64,000 nucleotides of DNA from Reticulitermes speratus (GCA_021186555.1 JAJKFL010000012.1:3013244-3077243); one strand, 5' to 3'; positions 22,577-34,476 are shown, numbered from the stretch's first letter. Program-made: numbers and translations. Notes: generated from the sequence alone by a model not told the origin.

Positions 22577-24175
22577 ACATTCAACAATTCTACGTTCTGC
22601 CCACACAGTGTATTTATGTGTTTTGTGTGGATCTCAGAACAAACAGCGATTATTTCACTTTACAGCATTAACTGACTGGTTTGTATAACTGAGACGGAGT
22701 GTGTTTACTGCGCGGTACGGACTGTATTTATGTGTTTTGTGTGGATCTCAGAACAAACAGCGATTATTTCACTGTACAGCATTAACTGACTGGTTTGTAT
22801 AACTGAGACGGAGTGTGTTTACTGCGCGGTACGGACTGTATTTATGTGTTTTGTGTGGATCTCAGAACAAACAGCGATTATTTCACTGTACAGCATTAAC
22901 TGACTGGTTTGTATAACTGAGACGGAGTGTGTTTACTGCGCGGTACGGACTGTATTTATGTGTTTTGTGTGGATCTCAGAACAAACAGCGATTATTTCAC
23001 TGTACAGCATTAACTGACTGGTTTGTATAACTGAGACGGAGTGTGTTTACTGCGCGGTACGGACTGTATTTATGTGTTTTGTGTGGATCTCAGAACAAAC
23101 AGCGATTATTTCACTGTACAGCATTAACTGACTGGTTTGTATAACTGAGACGGAGTGTGTTTACTGCGCGGTACGGACTGTATTTATGTGTTTTGTGTGG
23201 ATCTCAGAACAAACAGCGATTATTTCACTGTACAGCATTAACTGACTGGTTTGTATAACTGAGACGGAGTGTGTTTACTGCGCAGTACGGACTGGATCTT
23301 TATATATAATTCAGGTTAATGTTAGTCTGTGGTTACTATATGTACCACCATGTTTAACATTCACAAATTATACGTTCTGCCCACACAGTGTATTTATGTG
23401 TTTTGTGTGGATCTCAGAACAAACAGCGATCATTTCACTGTACAGCATTAACTGACTGGTTTATATAACTGAGACGGAGTGTGTTTTACTGCGCGGTAAA
23501 GACTGGGTCTTTATATATAATTCAGGTTAATGTTAGTCTGTGGTTACTATATGTACCACCATGTTTAACATTCACAAATTCCACGTTCTGCCCACACAGT
23601 GTATTTATGTGTTTTGTGTGGATCTCAGAACAAACAGCGATTATTTCACTGTACAGCATTAACTGACTGGTTTATATAACTGAGACGGAGTGTGTTTACT
23701 GCGCGGTAAAGACTGGGTCTTTATATATAATTCAGGTTAATGTTAGTCTGTGGTTACTATATGTACCACCATGTTTAACATTCAACAATTCTACGTTCTG
23801 CCCACACAGTGTATTTATGTGTTTTGTGTTGATCTCAGAACAAACAGCGATTATTTCACTGTACAACATTAACTGACTGGTTTGTATAACTGAGACGCAG
23901 TGTGTTTACTGCGCGGTACGGACTGTATTTATGTGTTTTGTGTGGATCTCAGAACAAACAGCGATTATTTCACTGTACAGCATTAACTGACTGGTTTGTA
24001 TAACTGAGACGGAGTGTGTTTACTGCGCGGTACGGACTGTATTTATGTGTTTTGTGTGGATCTCAGAACAGACAGCGATTATTTCACTGTACAGCATTAA
24101 CTGACTGGTTTGTATAACTGAGACGGAGTGTGTTTACTGCGCGGTACGGACTGAATATTTATATATAATTCAGAT
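22577..24175 (-). repeat. Rep-A-derived satellite, 114-bp unit with longer interspersed units
   Basis: Six near-identical 114-bp units start at about 22610 (gtatttatgtgttttgtgtg, gatctcagaacaaacagcg, actgactggtttgtataact, gagacggagtgtgtttactg). Two or three longer units of about 209 bp follow, which also contain tatatgtaccacca and the acgttctgcccacacagtg part of Rep-A. Then come three more 114-bp units to 24155. The change of unit length shows that different parts of one parent were amplified. It is inverted relative to 32.1-32.75 kb. Confidence 0.9.
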
Positions 24176-24179
24176 TGAA

Positions 24180-24660
24180 GTTAGTGTTTAAAGGGCGAAG
24201 TTAAACGTAATACCGTAGGTTCCGAATAGAGTGTTTGCCTCATCTTTTGGTAAGGAAGTGCAAAATAAAGGTGCAAGTCTTGCGTGTCTAATTTCTGTCA
24301 GGTATATAAAATCAAACAAAATCCAACTGTTGAAAATGGCGGTAGTTTGAGGGGCTGAATAGAATTATCCGGATTCATTGTTAATTCCTGTGATAAATGT
24401 AGCCATTAGATTGTTCAGAGATTTAGCCAGCATGTCGATAAGTATCTCTGACGACATACGATGTCTCCATCCAGAATGTCTCTGAACACCAGCAGCGCTT
24501 TATGCCGCTGTTGCAGGCAACTTGCTGTGTTGGTAGTGCAGTGACGCGATTAGGCAAACTTGAGAACAAAGCGACAAAGCCTCGACTGCGTCGCATTTCA
24601 TGAGATTAAAATTCTTGCTTATTCTTGTTATCATACTGAGGGTGTCCAAACAGCTTACTA
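24180..24660. other. Nothing recognised
   Basis: No element or exon-like segment was found. Confidence 0.35.
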
Positions 24661-24666
24661 AGGACA

Positions 24667-24925
24667 ATTCATACGGCACAGGATGGGGGTCTTACTCAGG
24701 GGCTGGAAGTACAGGGTTCAGTTCCCGGCATGGGCACAGATTCCTGTCTTCACCAAGGTGCCCAGACCAGATGAAGTGACTCACCCAGCCTCGTACCTAG
24801 TGAGTAACGGGGGTACAGCTAATGGGACGTGAGGCTAACCACTCAGACATCAAAAGCTGAGGTTAAGAATGAGTGGAGCCTTAAGGCGTACATGGCGTGC
24901 ACAGGGACAACTTTGTCCTTTTGCT
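24667..24925 (+). mobile_element. SINE-4, nearly complete copy
   Basis: The head has ttactcaggggctgg and a B-box-like gggttcagttccc. The body has gtgagtaacgggggt, ctaatgggacgtgaggc and ctgaggttaagaatg; the tail is ggcgtgcacagggacaactt. The tail is the family's 3' end seen in minus-strand copies, so the orientation is plus. Confidence 0.75.
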
Positions 24926-25023
24926 GTTACTGCTCACTTCCTCATGACTGTCAGCAGATCAGGCTCCGTAGTGATCAATGACAGAGTGGCTAACGAATAA
25001 TGACTTGAAAAGGAAGGCAGGAA

Positions 25024-25185
25024 ACGGCCGTGGCCCAATTTGAGGTACTTTTGCCTGGAATAACTGAGGAAAACTACTGCAAACCTCAGACAGAATAGTC
25101 AGGGTCTGAGACGAAATTTGGACCCAGGATCTCCCGGGATACGAAGCAGGAGCGCTGCCAACTTGACCTCGCGGTTCGAGCGTCT
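25024..25185 (-). mobile_element. SINE-5, tRNA-like element
   Basis: The minus strand has gcagcgctcctgcttcgtat, B-box-like gatcctgggtccaaat, then gtttgcagtagttttcctca, ttccaggcaaaagtacctca and aattgggccacggccgtttc. The same blocks occur at 49600-49845. Confidence 0.7.
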
Positions 25186-25429
25186 GTATCCTGTAGGTGC
25201 TCGTATCGTGCTGTTCCAGGGCTCCCAAGTGTGGCAGCCCTGGAACAGACGTCGTTATTAAGAGGATTGGCATGTTGTACAAACTGTTGATGTAGACATG
25301 GGCGTAGGTGCTTTGGACTCGCTAGTTGGACGCCGTAAAACGGTCAGCCACACACATCTTATTTTTACAGCGCAGCTAGGCATCAGAACACAACAGACGT
25401 AACTGGAAGTTAACATAATGTGGTTTGTT

Positions 25430-25690
25430 GGGCCTACTGGTGCCCGAGCATGATATGAAGACATATGGAAGGCGGTGGATTTGTGGCTCCACGCGTTCTT
25501 AACCTCGGCGCTAGAAGTACGTGAATTTCCAGCTTCACGTCCCAGCCGCTTTACATCTGGGTAAAGATACCCCACTACCAATTGCATAGGAGGCTGGGTG
25601 GGCCCCAGAGGGTGTTAGGACATTTTGGAGAAGATAAAAAATCTTTTGCCTGTGTCGGAATCTAACGGCGGATCTTCCAGTTCACTACGG
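25430..25690 (-). mobile_element. SINE-4 copy
   Basis: It shares ttcttaacct.ggcgctaga, ggaggctgggtgggcccca and the ttaggacattttgg block with 22041-22200. On the minus strand gttagattccgacac near 25660 is a weak B box. Confidence 0.6.
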
Positions 25691-25699
25691 CGTTGTGTC

Positions 25700-26425
25700 C
25701 TGTCTGTGCTATTCCGGTTTTACTTTATTTATTTATATATTTATTTATTTATATTTGTTGTGTAGACCGCATCAGTCATTTATTTCTATTTGTTTACTGT
25801 GTACAGCGTATAGAATTTTCAACACAGAGTTGATGCGATTTGTAGCATAAAGCATATTCAGTAAACGCCTGTGTACAGCGTAGCAACACTTTTTACCTCT
25901 AAGACATTCATCAAAACAAACTGACATACATTTAGGGCTTTGACACGAGTGTCAGCTGCATTCGTACTGAGACACTGTGTATTATGGAGTGAACTATGTC
26001 GATAAATATTTGTCAACCAGGCTTCTTTAGGGGTGCTGAGATAAATCGTGGAATGAATGAATGAATAAAAGTTATTAAATGCCGAAAAAAATTCCAAATA
26101 TTCCTCGAAATGTCGCAGGAATATTTGTCCGGCAATTGGCAATATTGGAGCATTCTCCGTGCGCTACCAACTGCCTCTCAGTTTTGTTTTCGTTTTCATA
26201 GGTACGGTTTCCTCGTGACAAGACAATTATTTTATGGATAAAAGTTTGGGAAACACTGATCTAGAAGTAAGCTATGAATTTTGTTCGGCAAACTTGGGAC
26301 CTGCAATACCGACTCCATCATACCATCGTTCCTGCCGTTTATTGTCGTCTTTCTGCTCCTGTTGATAACTACTTCAGGCTCTAACTGCTAACATACATAA
26401 CGAGATAATGAGACTATATTTTCTT
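25700..26425. other. Unassigned, with a hAT-like terminus at 26200-26258
   Basis: The end ataaaagtttgggaaacactg (through 26258) reads on the minus strand as CAGTGTTTCCCAAACTTTT, a common hAT terminus. No opposite end or target duplication was found. The rest is AT-rich, with a (ttta)n stretch at 25730-25760. Confidence 0.4.
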
Positions 26426-26429
26426 TTAT

Positions 26430-26720
26430 ATAAGAACATTATTTTATATGACAACTCTCACTAGTCACTTCCCGTCGGCTCACTTCATTTACAGAACTTC
26501 GATATGCAATGAACAGCGTGTTTGTCAGACGTGACGGGTGTCTGCGAGCCGAAGGGAAAGTACTTCCAGTACGTTACTTAAATATTGTGAGGTAAAACTT
26601 AACATTAGCCGCAATACATTGAACTAAAAACGTGTCGAAACCGGCTCAGGGTAAACTGAAACAGCGACGATCGCTGCGCCGCCTGCCGTCATGTGAAAGG
26701 ATCTAAGCGAAAAGTAACGC
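26430..26720 (+). repeat. Unclassified dispersed repeat, copy 1
   Basis: From aacattattttata through ctagtcacttcccgtcggct, gtgtctgcgagccgaag, taacatt..ccgcaatacattgaac to the cgctgc..cgcctgc block it aligns in order with 32955-33235, also plus strand. No terminal repeats or coding content were recognised. Confidence 0.7.
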
Positions 26721-26729
26721 GAGTTGTTA

Positions 26730-27515
26730 GAAAGAAATTATGCCCCTTGTATAAGGACGTTCGGATTTTGCGTGCCAATGCACAGCGCTGATTGAACGTA
26801 GCGCCTGAAATTTGTAAATTATAGTGAAAGCTCTCCGGCAGTGAACTTCCAAAGTGAAATTTATTTTTGTGCTCGTGACGTTATATACCTTTATTGACAG
26901 TTATAAATTTTGATCCCGGTGCATTTTTGGTGTCAGGCAGAGAGTGTCGCTGAAGTAAGTAATTAATACACATGGATTAAAATAACTGCTTCAAACTGTA
27001 AATAGAAATTAACAACTGGCCGTAACTAAAATTTGTCTGTTGGCGAATATATATTCCACAATGGCTACAGGCAGGCCTGGTGGGACACACAAAATGTTGA
27101 TTTAATTCCGCAGAATTCTTTATTTAATTTCGCCAGTGCGGTACTTCCATTCGCCAGTCGTCGCTTAATAAAGGGAAGCCAGCCCGGCGCAGCACAACGT
27201 ATTGTAGGCCAGTACAGATCAAAGACGATTTGTTGTACGTATAAGATCTGGTGGAAGAAATTGCTACTGGGGCAAGGCATGGATTGCGGTTTTCACGTCA
27301 AAAATTTTGTATAATGTAGTTTTTCTTTGGGAAATGTAGACGATTAAACCACCGTCAGTGAAATGTGGCCGTGGCATGTCGGAGTGTGGAGAAAGGAGAA
27401 ATTTGTCGTTAGCAGTTTTATGATATAATTGTAAGGCATGTTACAGCTGGAATGTCTTACAAACGATCCCAGAACCTTGCCATCTGTGTGTGTACTTCTC
27501 TAGATTTATATTTGA
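26730..27515. other. Unassigned; weak exon-like segment at 26902-26955
   Basis: On the plus strand tttattgacag is followed by about 54 bases and a donor (GAA then GTAAGTAA). There is no long open frame and no family match, so it could be a non-coding exon or chance. A 93-codon ORF at 27033-27314 has no recognised motif. Confidence 0.25.
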
Positions 27516-27517
27516 TT

Positions 27518-30330
27518 GTCCCCCCCGTGGGTCAGAGGGTTTGACGCCGGCATTTCACCGCGAAGGCCCAGGTTCAATCTCAGGCCAGACCGTGTGGGAT
27601 TTGTTGTGGAAACAGTGGCACTGGGGCAGGTTCTTCCGCTGTCTGTATAATTCCGTGTCTGTATAAACAGTGGCACTGGGGCAGGTTCTTCCGCTGTCTG
27701 TATAATTCCGTGTCTGTATAAACAGTGGCACTGGGGCAGGTTCTTCCCCTGTCTGTATAATTCCGTGTCTGTATAAACAGTGGCACTGGGGCAGGTTCTT
27801 CCGCTGTCTGTATAATTCCGTGTCTGTATAAACAGTGGCACTGGGGCAGGTTCTTCCCCTGTCTGTATAATTCCGTGTCTGTATAAACAGTGGCACTGGG
27901 GCAGGTTCTTCCGCTGTCTGTATAATTCCGTGTCTGTATAAACAGTGGCACTGGGGCAGGTTCTTCCGCTGTCTGTATAATTCCGTGTCTGTATAAACAG
28001 TGGCACTGGGGCAGGTTCTTCCGCTGTCTGTATAATTCCGTGTCTGTATAAACAGTGGCACTGGGGCAGGTTCTTCCGCTGTCTGTATAATTCCGTGTCT
28101 GTATAAACAGTGGCACTGGGGCAGGTTCTTCCGCTGTCTGTATAATTCCGTGTCTGTATAAACAGTGGCACTGGGGCAGGTTCTTCCGCTGTCTGTATAA
28201 TTCCGTGTCTGTATAAACAGTGGCACTGGGGCAGGTTCTTCCGCTGTCTGTATAATTCCGTGTCTGTATAAACAGTGGCACTGGGCAGGTTCTTCCGCTG
28301 TCTGTATAATTCCGTGTCTGTATAAACAGTGGCACTGGGGCAGGTTCTTCCGCTGTCTGTATAATTCCGTGTCTGTATAAACAGTGGCACTGGGGCAGGT
28401 TCTTCCGCTGTCTGTATAATTCCGTGTCTGTATAAACAGTGGCACTGGGGCAGGTTCTTCCGCTGTCTGTATAATTCCGTGTCTGTATAAACAGTGGCAC
28501 TGGGGCAGGTTCTTCCGCTGTCTGTATAATTCCGTGTCTGTATAAACAGTGGCACTGGGGCAGGTTCTTCCGCTGTCTGTATAATTCCGTGTCTGTATAA
28601 ACAGTGGCACTGGGGCAGGTTCTTCCCCTGTCTGTATAATTCCGTGTCTGTATAAACAATGGCACTGGGGCAGGTTCTTCCGCTGTCTGTATAATTCCGT
28701 GTCTGTATAAACAGTGGCACTGGGGCAGGTTCTTCCGCTGTATGTATAATTCCGTGTCTGTATAAACAGTGGCACTGGGGCAGGTTCTTCCGCTGTCTGT
28801 ATAATTCCGTGTCTGTATAAACAGTGGCACTGGGGCAGGTTCTTCCGCTGTCTGTATAATTCCGTGTCTGTATAAACAGTAGCACTGGGGCAGGTTCTTC
28901 CGCTGTCTGTATAATTCCGTGTCTGTATAAACAGTGGCACTGGGGCAGGTTCTTCCGCTGTCTGTATAATTCCGTGTCTGTATAAACAGTGGCACTGGGG
29001 CAGGTTCTTCCGCTGTCTGTATAATTCCGTGTCTGTATAAACAGTGGCACTGGGGCAGGTTCTTCCGCTGTCTGTATAATTCCGTGTCTGTATAAACAGT
29101 GGCACTGGGGCAGGTTCTTCCGCTGTCTGTATAATTCCGTGTCTGTATAAACAGTGGCACTGGGGCAGGTTCTTCCGCTGTCTGTATAATTCCGTGTCTG
29201 TATAAACAGTGGCACTGGGGCAGGTTCTTCCGCTGTCTGTATAATTCCGTGTCTGTATAAACAGTGGCACTGGGGCAGGTTCTCCCGCTGTCTGTATAAT
29301 TCCGTGTCTGTATAAACAGTGGCACTGGGGCAGGTTCTTCCGCTGTCTGTATAATTCCGTGTCTGTATAAACAGTGGCACTGGGGCAGGTTCTTCCGCTG
29401 TCTGTATAATTCCGTGTCTGTATAAACAGTGGCACTGGGGCAGGTTCTTCCGCTGTCTGTATAATTCCGTGTCTGTATAAACAGTGGCACTGGGGCAGGT
29501 TCTTCCGCTGTCTGTATAATTCCGTGTCTGTATAAACAGTGGCACTGGGCAGGTTCTTCCGCTGTCTGTATAATTCCGTGTCTGTATAAACAGTGGCACT
29601 GGGGCAGGTTCTTCCCCTGTCTGTATAATTCCGTGTCTGTATAAACAATGGCACTGGGGCAGGTTCTTCCGCTGTCTGTATAATTCCGTGTCTGTATAAA
29701 CAGTGGCACTGGGGCAGGTTCTTCCGCTGTATGTATAATTCCGTGTCTGTATAAACAGTGGCACTGGGGCAGGTTCTTCCGCTGTCTGTATAATTCCGTG
29801 TCTGTATAAACAGTGGCACTGGGGCAGGTTCTTCCGCTGTCTGTATAATTCCGTGTCTGTATAAACAGTAACACTGGGGCAGGTTCTTCCGCTGTCTGTA
29901 TAATTCCGTGTCTGTATAAACAGTGGCACTGGGGCAGGTTCTTCCGCTGTCTGTATAATTCCGTGTTTGTATAAACAGTGGCACTGGGGCAGGTTCTTCC
30001 GCTGTCTGTATAATTCCGTGTCTGTATAAACAGTGGCACTGGGGCAGGTTCTTCCGCTGTCTGTATAATTCCGTGTCTGTATAAACAGTGGCACTGGGGC
30101 AGGTTCTTCCGCTGTCTGTATAATTCCGTGTCTGTATAAACAGTGGCACTGGGGCAGGTTCTTCCGCTGTCTGTATAATTCCGTGTCTGTATAAACAGTG
30201 GCACTGGGGCAGGTTCTTCTGCTGTCTGTATAATTCCGTGTCTGTATAAACAGTGGCACTGGGGCAGGTTCTTCCGCTGTCTGTATAATTCCGTCAGCCC
30301 TCCATACTCATTCGTTCGCCGGTCACCGTC
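27518..30330 (+). mobile_element. SINE-3 copy split by a 55-bp minisatellite grown from its own body
   Basis: The head (27518-27609: gggtcagagggtttgacgcc, B box ggttcaatctc, tgggatttgttgtgg) is intact. The body then continues straight into an array of about 49 units of 55 bp (27610-30293). Each unit begins aaacagtggcactggggcag, the SINE-3 body sequence, and includes ctgtctgtataattccgtg, the counterpart of the SINE-3 3' end ctgtcaatatcattcc. After the last unit the sequence leaves the array at attccgtcagcc. Confidence 0.85.
27610..30293. repeat. 55-bp minisatellite, about 49 copies
   Basis: The period is exactly 55 bp except for two units lacking one g (cactgggcagg, about 28280 and 29547). 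A variant set (cttcccctg, aacaatggc, gctgtatgt, aacagtagc/aacagtaac) at 28621-28890 recurs exactly 990 bp (18 units) further on, at 29611-29880, showing internal segmental duplication. The unit is not a multiple of three and has no stop in any minus frame, so three overlapping minus ORFs of 864-949 codons arise mechanically. Confidence 0.97.
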
Positions 30331-30401
30331 GTCGTTACATAATCTTGACAATGGACAGCGTCGGAAAATAAGATACCTGAATCGCTCGATGAATTTACTT
30401 T

Positions 30402-30520
30402 GTGTGTGGTTGTTTAACGACGCTGTCAATATTTCGGAGTACTAGCGTCGCGTGATAGCGTGATAGTGGATAATGAATTGGAAGGGATATGGAAGGAAGT
30501 AGTAGTGGCCTAATTTCAGT
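30402..30520 (-). repeat. SINE-5 3'-end fragment
   Basis: It carries tttaacgacgctgtcaatat, tggataatgaattggaa and gtggcctaattt in plus orientation, matching in order the 3' part of the SINE-5 copy at 49575-49700. The (ta)n tract at 30686-30720 lies a little beyond it. Confidence 0.55.
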
Positions 30521-30994
30521 TACTGTCACGTTATTTACGTGGTGGGACTGAAGAAAATCATGAAGATCTCAATTAAAATACCCGGTCTCTGGGTAAATAT
30601 ATTAAATTGGGACCTCGTAAGTACGGAGCATAATTATACCCACTGGACCGCAATTTTCATTATGGCAGTAGTTATAAACGTATATATATACGTTTATATA
30701 TATATATATATATATATATAAAGCTATGTATTCTACATTCTTTGAAACTGAACAACTCTAATAAGGATGCGGAAGAAACTTTTTAGTTGGGAGTAGCTGT
30801 AACAATATTTAGTGTAAAGCAGCAGCAACACGCGCATGTAATAACAGAGCGAAGTGAAGTTGAATTTATTGTAAAACTGGAAATAACTTTGAGTTGACAA
30901 TACAGTATTGTCGTTCTTTTATATGTTGTGCTTCCAAATTCTCTGAAGATATGAGGTAAATCGGGTTTTGTATTAGCTTGAGCGTGCGCTTTTC

Positions 30995-31190
30995 TGGGAT
31001 GTGACACCGTATAGTGTCTTGTAGGTAGGTACCGGTGTTTCGAAGGAATATAATATCTGCATAATCCGGCTAGAAGAACTTACTCCATCCTTATGTTGAT
31101 GCAGGGGGGGGGGGAGGTAGACTATTTACTGAAACGTCGATACAAAGATACTCTAACAAATACATAACGTCACATCCCAAAAAACCGCGA
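30995..31190. repeat. Hammerhead-family foldback remnant
   Basis: The left arm gggatgtgacaccgtatagt...ggtaccggtgtttcgaagg faces a right arm with tgaaacgtcgatacaaagat and acgtcacatccc. The cores are decayed and no intact CUGANGA is present. A run of 13 g lies at about 31106. Confidence 0.6.
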
Positions 31191-31194
31191 TGTT

Positions 31195-31690
31195 AGTATT
31201 TAGCCAATGACAAGGCCGTATGCTATATGCTGCATGAAGTTGTGCGATATATTACTGCTAATAATGATAACATGAAAAGTGTTTTACAAATTGAGAACTG
31301 ACACGACGCCCGCCTGCCAGTCTAAGTCGTGTAGTGTCGAACGGGACAGTCTGCTCCGACGTAATAAAGAAAGAACACTATTAATTTTCATCACTGCGGC
31401 GTACGTAAGACAGCGCCTTATACAGGGTCTTAGCTTGCCGCGACGTTTCGTAGTGAATTACGTTGCTCGTTTGTTTTACTTCGTCACTTTAAATCATCAA
31501 AATTTAACCTTGATAGGAAGCAATCTACATTCATTTTCCTAACACTGCTTCTTCTTTAAGTTTTGATGCGTAATTATGTGTCATAATTATTATTATTTGT
31601 AGTGTCACAAGGCTCCACTTGTTCAGTAACCTGATCGCATTCACCCGCTACACACACGAGATATCTGGATTTAGAACATTGACCCTTCAC
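31195..31690. other. Nothing recognised
   Basis: An 87-codon plus-strand ORF (31279-31542) has no known motif. No element was recognised. Confidence 0.35.
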
Positions 31691-31698
31691 ATGTATAT

Positions 31699-31862
31699 GG
31701 ATCATTGTGGAATGATACTGAAAGGGCAAAGCCGAAGCACTAGGAGAAAACCCTGTCGCAGTGCCACTTAGTCTACTACAAATCTCATATGGACTGGCCG
31801 GGATCGAACTTGGGCTTCCGTAGTGAGAGGCCGGCAACTGAACGCCTGAGCCATGGCACAAT
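31699..31862 (-). mobile_element. SINE-3, tRNA-derived SINE
   Basis: The minus strand has tgccatggctcaggcgttca, ccggcctctcactacggaag, B box gttcgatcccgg, agtggcactgcgacagggtt and a 3' end ctttcagtatcattccac. It has the same architecture as the copies at 20159 and 21822. Confidence 0.85.
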
Positions 31863-32091
31863 CAGAGAAAGGTGACGTTCATCTCACTTTTATCTAAAAC
31901 TTCAGTCTCTACTGCGCAGTAAACACATCCTGTATCTTTTTTTTTATGTAAGCCATCCCCGCTGGCGTGTCGATCATAAGTATATATTTTTATTTAATTT
32001 TACAATTCAAATTAAAATTCTGCTTGTTGGGTCAGATTGTCGAAGTCAATAAAATATATACTTACATTTCGTATCGGTTATAAAAACGAGT

Positions 32092-32755
32092 CAGTTAATG
32101 CTGTACAGTGAAATAATCGCTGTTTGTTCTGAGATCCACAAAACACATAAATACAGTCCGTACCGCGCAGTAAACACACTCCGTCTCAGTTATACAAACC
32201 AGTCAGTTAATGCTGTACAGTGAAATAATCGCTGTTTGTTCTGAGATCCACACAAAACACATAAATACAGTCCGTACCGCGCAGTAAACACACTCCGTCT
32301 CAGTTATACAAACCAGTCAGTTAATGTTGTACAGTGAAATAATCGCTGTTTGTTCTGAGATCCACACAAAACACATAAATACAGTCCGTACCGCGCAGTA
32401 AACACACTCCGTCTCAGTTATACAAACCAGTCAGTTAATGTTGTACAGTGAAATAATCGCTGTTTGTTCTGAGATCCACACAAAACACATAAATACAGTC
32501 CGTACCGCGCAGTAAACACACTCCGTCTCAGTTATACAAACCAGTCAGTTAATGTTGTACAGTGAAATAATCGCTGTTTGTTCTGAGATCCACACAAAAC
32601 ACATAAATACAGTCCGTACCGCGCAGTAAACACACTCCGTCTCAGTTATACAAACCAGTCAGTTAATGTTGTACAGTGAAATAATCGCTGTTTGTTCTGA
32701 GATCCACACAAAACACATAAATACACTGTGTGGGCAGAACGTAGAATTTTTAAAT
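32092..32755 (+). repeat. Rep-A-derived 114-bp satellite, inverted relative to 22.6-24.2 kb
   Basis: About 5.5 units of 114 bp (gttaatgctgtacagtgaaa, taatcgctgtttgttctgag, acataaatacagtccgtacc, gcgcagtaaacacactccgt). The last unit runs on into the Rep-A continuation cactgtgtgggcagaacgta. Units are almost identical to the reverse complement of those near 22.7 kb, more alike than either is to the solo copy at 20.4 kb. Confidence 0.92.
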
Positions 32756-32954
32756 TTTACAGCAGGTTATATTTCTATAATTATAACTATACTTTACACG
32801 CTTGATGCAGAACTTAAACTTATTATTTTTAATAAATTTTATTTCGGATATAAGGAATTATCAAGACATATGTATATACTTACTCTGCTTCCCAGGTTTG
32901 ACTGTAAGAAAAAGAAAAAAGAGCTTTATTTTGTTAATGTATATTGATATTCTG

Positions 32955-33235
32955 TAGTATCAGAACATTATTTTATAGAACAACTGTCGCTAGTCACTTC
33001 CCGTCGGCTCGCTTAACTTATAAAACTTCGACGTGCAGCAAACAACGTTTTTGATGTGTCGCGTGTCTGCGAGCCGAAGAAAGAGTTTCCAGCACCTAAT
33101 TTAAATATGGCGAGCAAAAACCTAACATTGACTGCAATATATTGAACCAAAAAAAGTGAACCCGAAATCAAGGCAAACTGGAATAGCAGCGAGCGCTACG
33201 CTGCCTGCTGTCAAGGAGAAAAGGTCCTGAGTTTC
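32955..33235 (+). repeat. Unclassified dispersed repeat, copy 2
   Basis: It aligns with 26430-26720 (ctagtcacttcccgtcggct, gtgtctgcgagccgaag, ctgcaatatattgaac). The flanks differ, so this is a dispersed element. Confidence 0.7.
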
Positions 33236-33239
33236 CACC

Positions 33240-33690
33240 TGCCGCGCTGTGTTCTGTTCTGATACGACAGAGCTGCACAGTGGCTGCCTTTGCTTGTGAA
33301 AGTGCGTGCAGAGGTTCAGTCGCGAGGTGAGAGTATTTAGATGGCGGGAAATAGCCTTGTATGCTAAGGAATAGCATGCAGTTCGGTTCTCTGTATCAAT
33401 TGTATGTTGTGATTAACATAGAGTCGAACTCGTTTATAACGTCATGAAAGGAACTGAATATTTTGTGTCGTTATCAACGAGTGCCGTTAAAACCGAAGAG
33501 TATAATGTTATGGTTGACTATGACGAATTAATTGGTACCATAGAAAATCTGACTGTATAGGCGAGGTATTGTATAAACCGATGTTGTTTTAACCGGGTTC
33601 GACTCTATTATATTTAGCATAACGGGTTGAGTCACATTAGGCTAATTCGACATTGTTTTATTTATATCCAGATAGAGTGCTGCCTTCTGT
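33240..33690. other. Nothing recognised
   Basis: No gene or element was identified. A possible initiator plus donor (ttcagtcgcgaggtgagag, 33316-33334) is noted without support. Confidence 0.3.
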
Positions 33691-33691
33691 G

Positions 33692-33835
33692 ATGTGAGGC
33701 CGTGTTGTCTGGTAGAGAATACTGTTTCGGACGAACCTACTGCCTGTAGCCTGTAGAAAGAGGCAGCAGGTTCCTCCGAAACGTGGACATTTATGCCAAA
33801 CTAGACGGAGTCATATTCAGAAGATCGTATTTTTC
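33692..33835. repeat. Hammerhead-family foldback
   Basis: The left arm (gatgtgaggccgtgttgtct, gaatactgtttcggacgaac, ctactgcc) is complementary in order to the right arm (ggcagcaggttcctccgaaa, cgtggacatt, ccaaactagacggagtca). The plus strand carries the 3' hammerhead half (ctccgaaacgtgg); the CUGANGA half has been lost. Confidence 0.65.
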
Positions 33836-34093
33836 CGAATCACCTCTGTTCGAACCTCAGACCTTCTAGATACCCGTACGTGTGTCTCTACATTTCATAA
33901 ACCACTAATTTATAAGAGAAGGTGTCTCAGAAGCGTTATGTAGGTACGATTATTACAGGATGTCCCTTTTATCCTGTCCCCGAGCAAGGCCGTTTATCGC
34001 ATAGAAAGCTTGTATTCGCCGGGACATTCCTTCGAAGCTGCGGTGCTCAGACACACGATAAAAAAGACACCTGTATGTTTGTATACAAGAGTT

Positions 34094-34372
34094 AAAGTTG
34101 TCCCTGTGCTTATGTAAGCACTACGTGTAGAGACGTAGTGGATATGGAGTTATAACTCCTCACATTCTTAACCTTAGCACTAGAAAAGTGGTCAGCTTTT
34201 ACTCCCCTGCCGCTGTGCCCGTGGCACCCAGTGAGTAACGCTGTGTGGGCGCCAGAGCCAGCCTCGATGCTACGGCAAGGAAACAAACATCTGCCCCTGC
34301 TGGTATTTGAACCCCGTTTCTCCGCTCTTGAAGCCAGTAAGCTAGTCGCTATGACACTTGTCCAGGCTCCTA
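34094..34372 (-). mobile_element. SINE-4 copy
   Basis: The minus strand head is gcctggacaagtgtcatagc, with B box ggggttcaaatacc, gcaggggcagatgtttg, then cactgggtgccacggg and ctagtgctaaggttaag, and a tail agcacagggacaacttta. The tail is the one shared with SINE-1. Confidence 0.8.
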
Positions 34373-34476
34373 ATATACTTGCATATTTGTTATTTTGTTC
34401 AAGTTTTGCAAGTACAGAGCAGTCAATTTGGTATTTTTTCTAAGAAGCTTATGAAACTTACTTTTCTTGTCTTCGC

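Noticed and set aside
27506..30429. Three minus-strand ORFs of 864-949 codons
   Set aside because: They are the three reading frames of one 55-bp array whose unit has no stop on that strand. The same peptide pieces appear in all three frames, and the array derives from a SINE.
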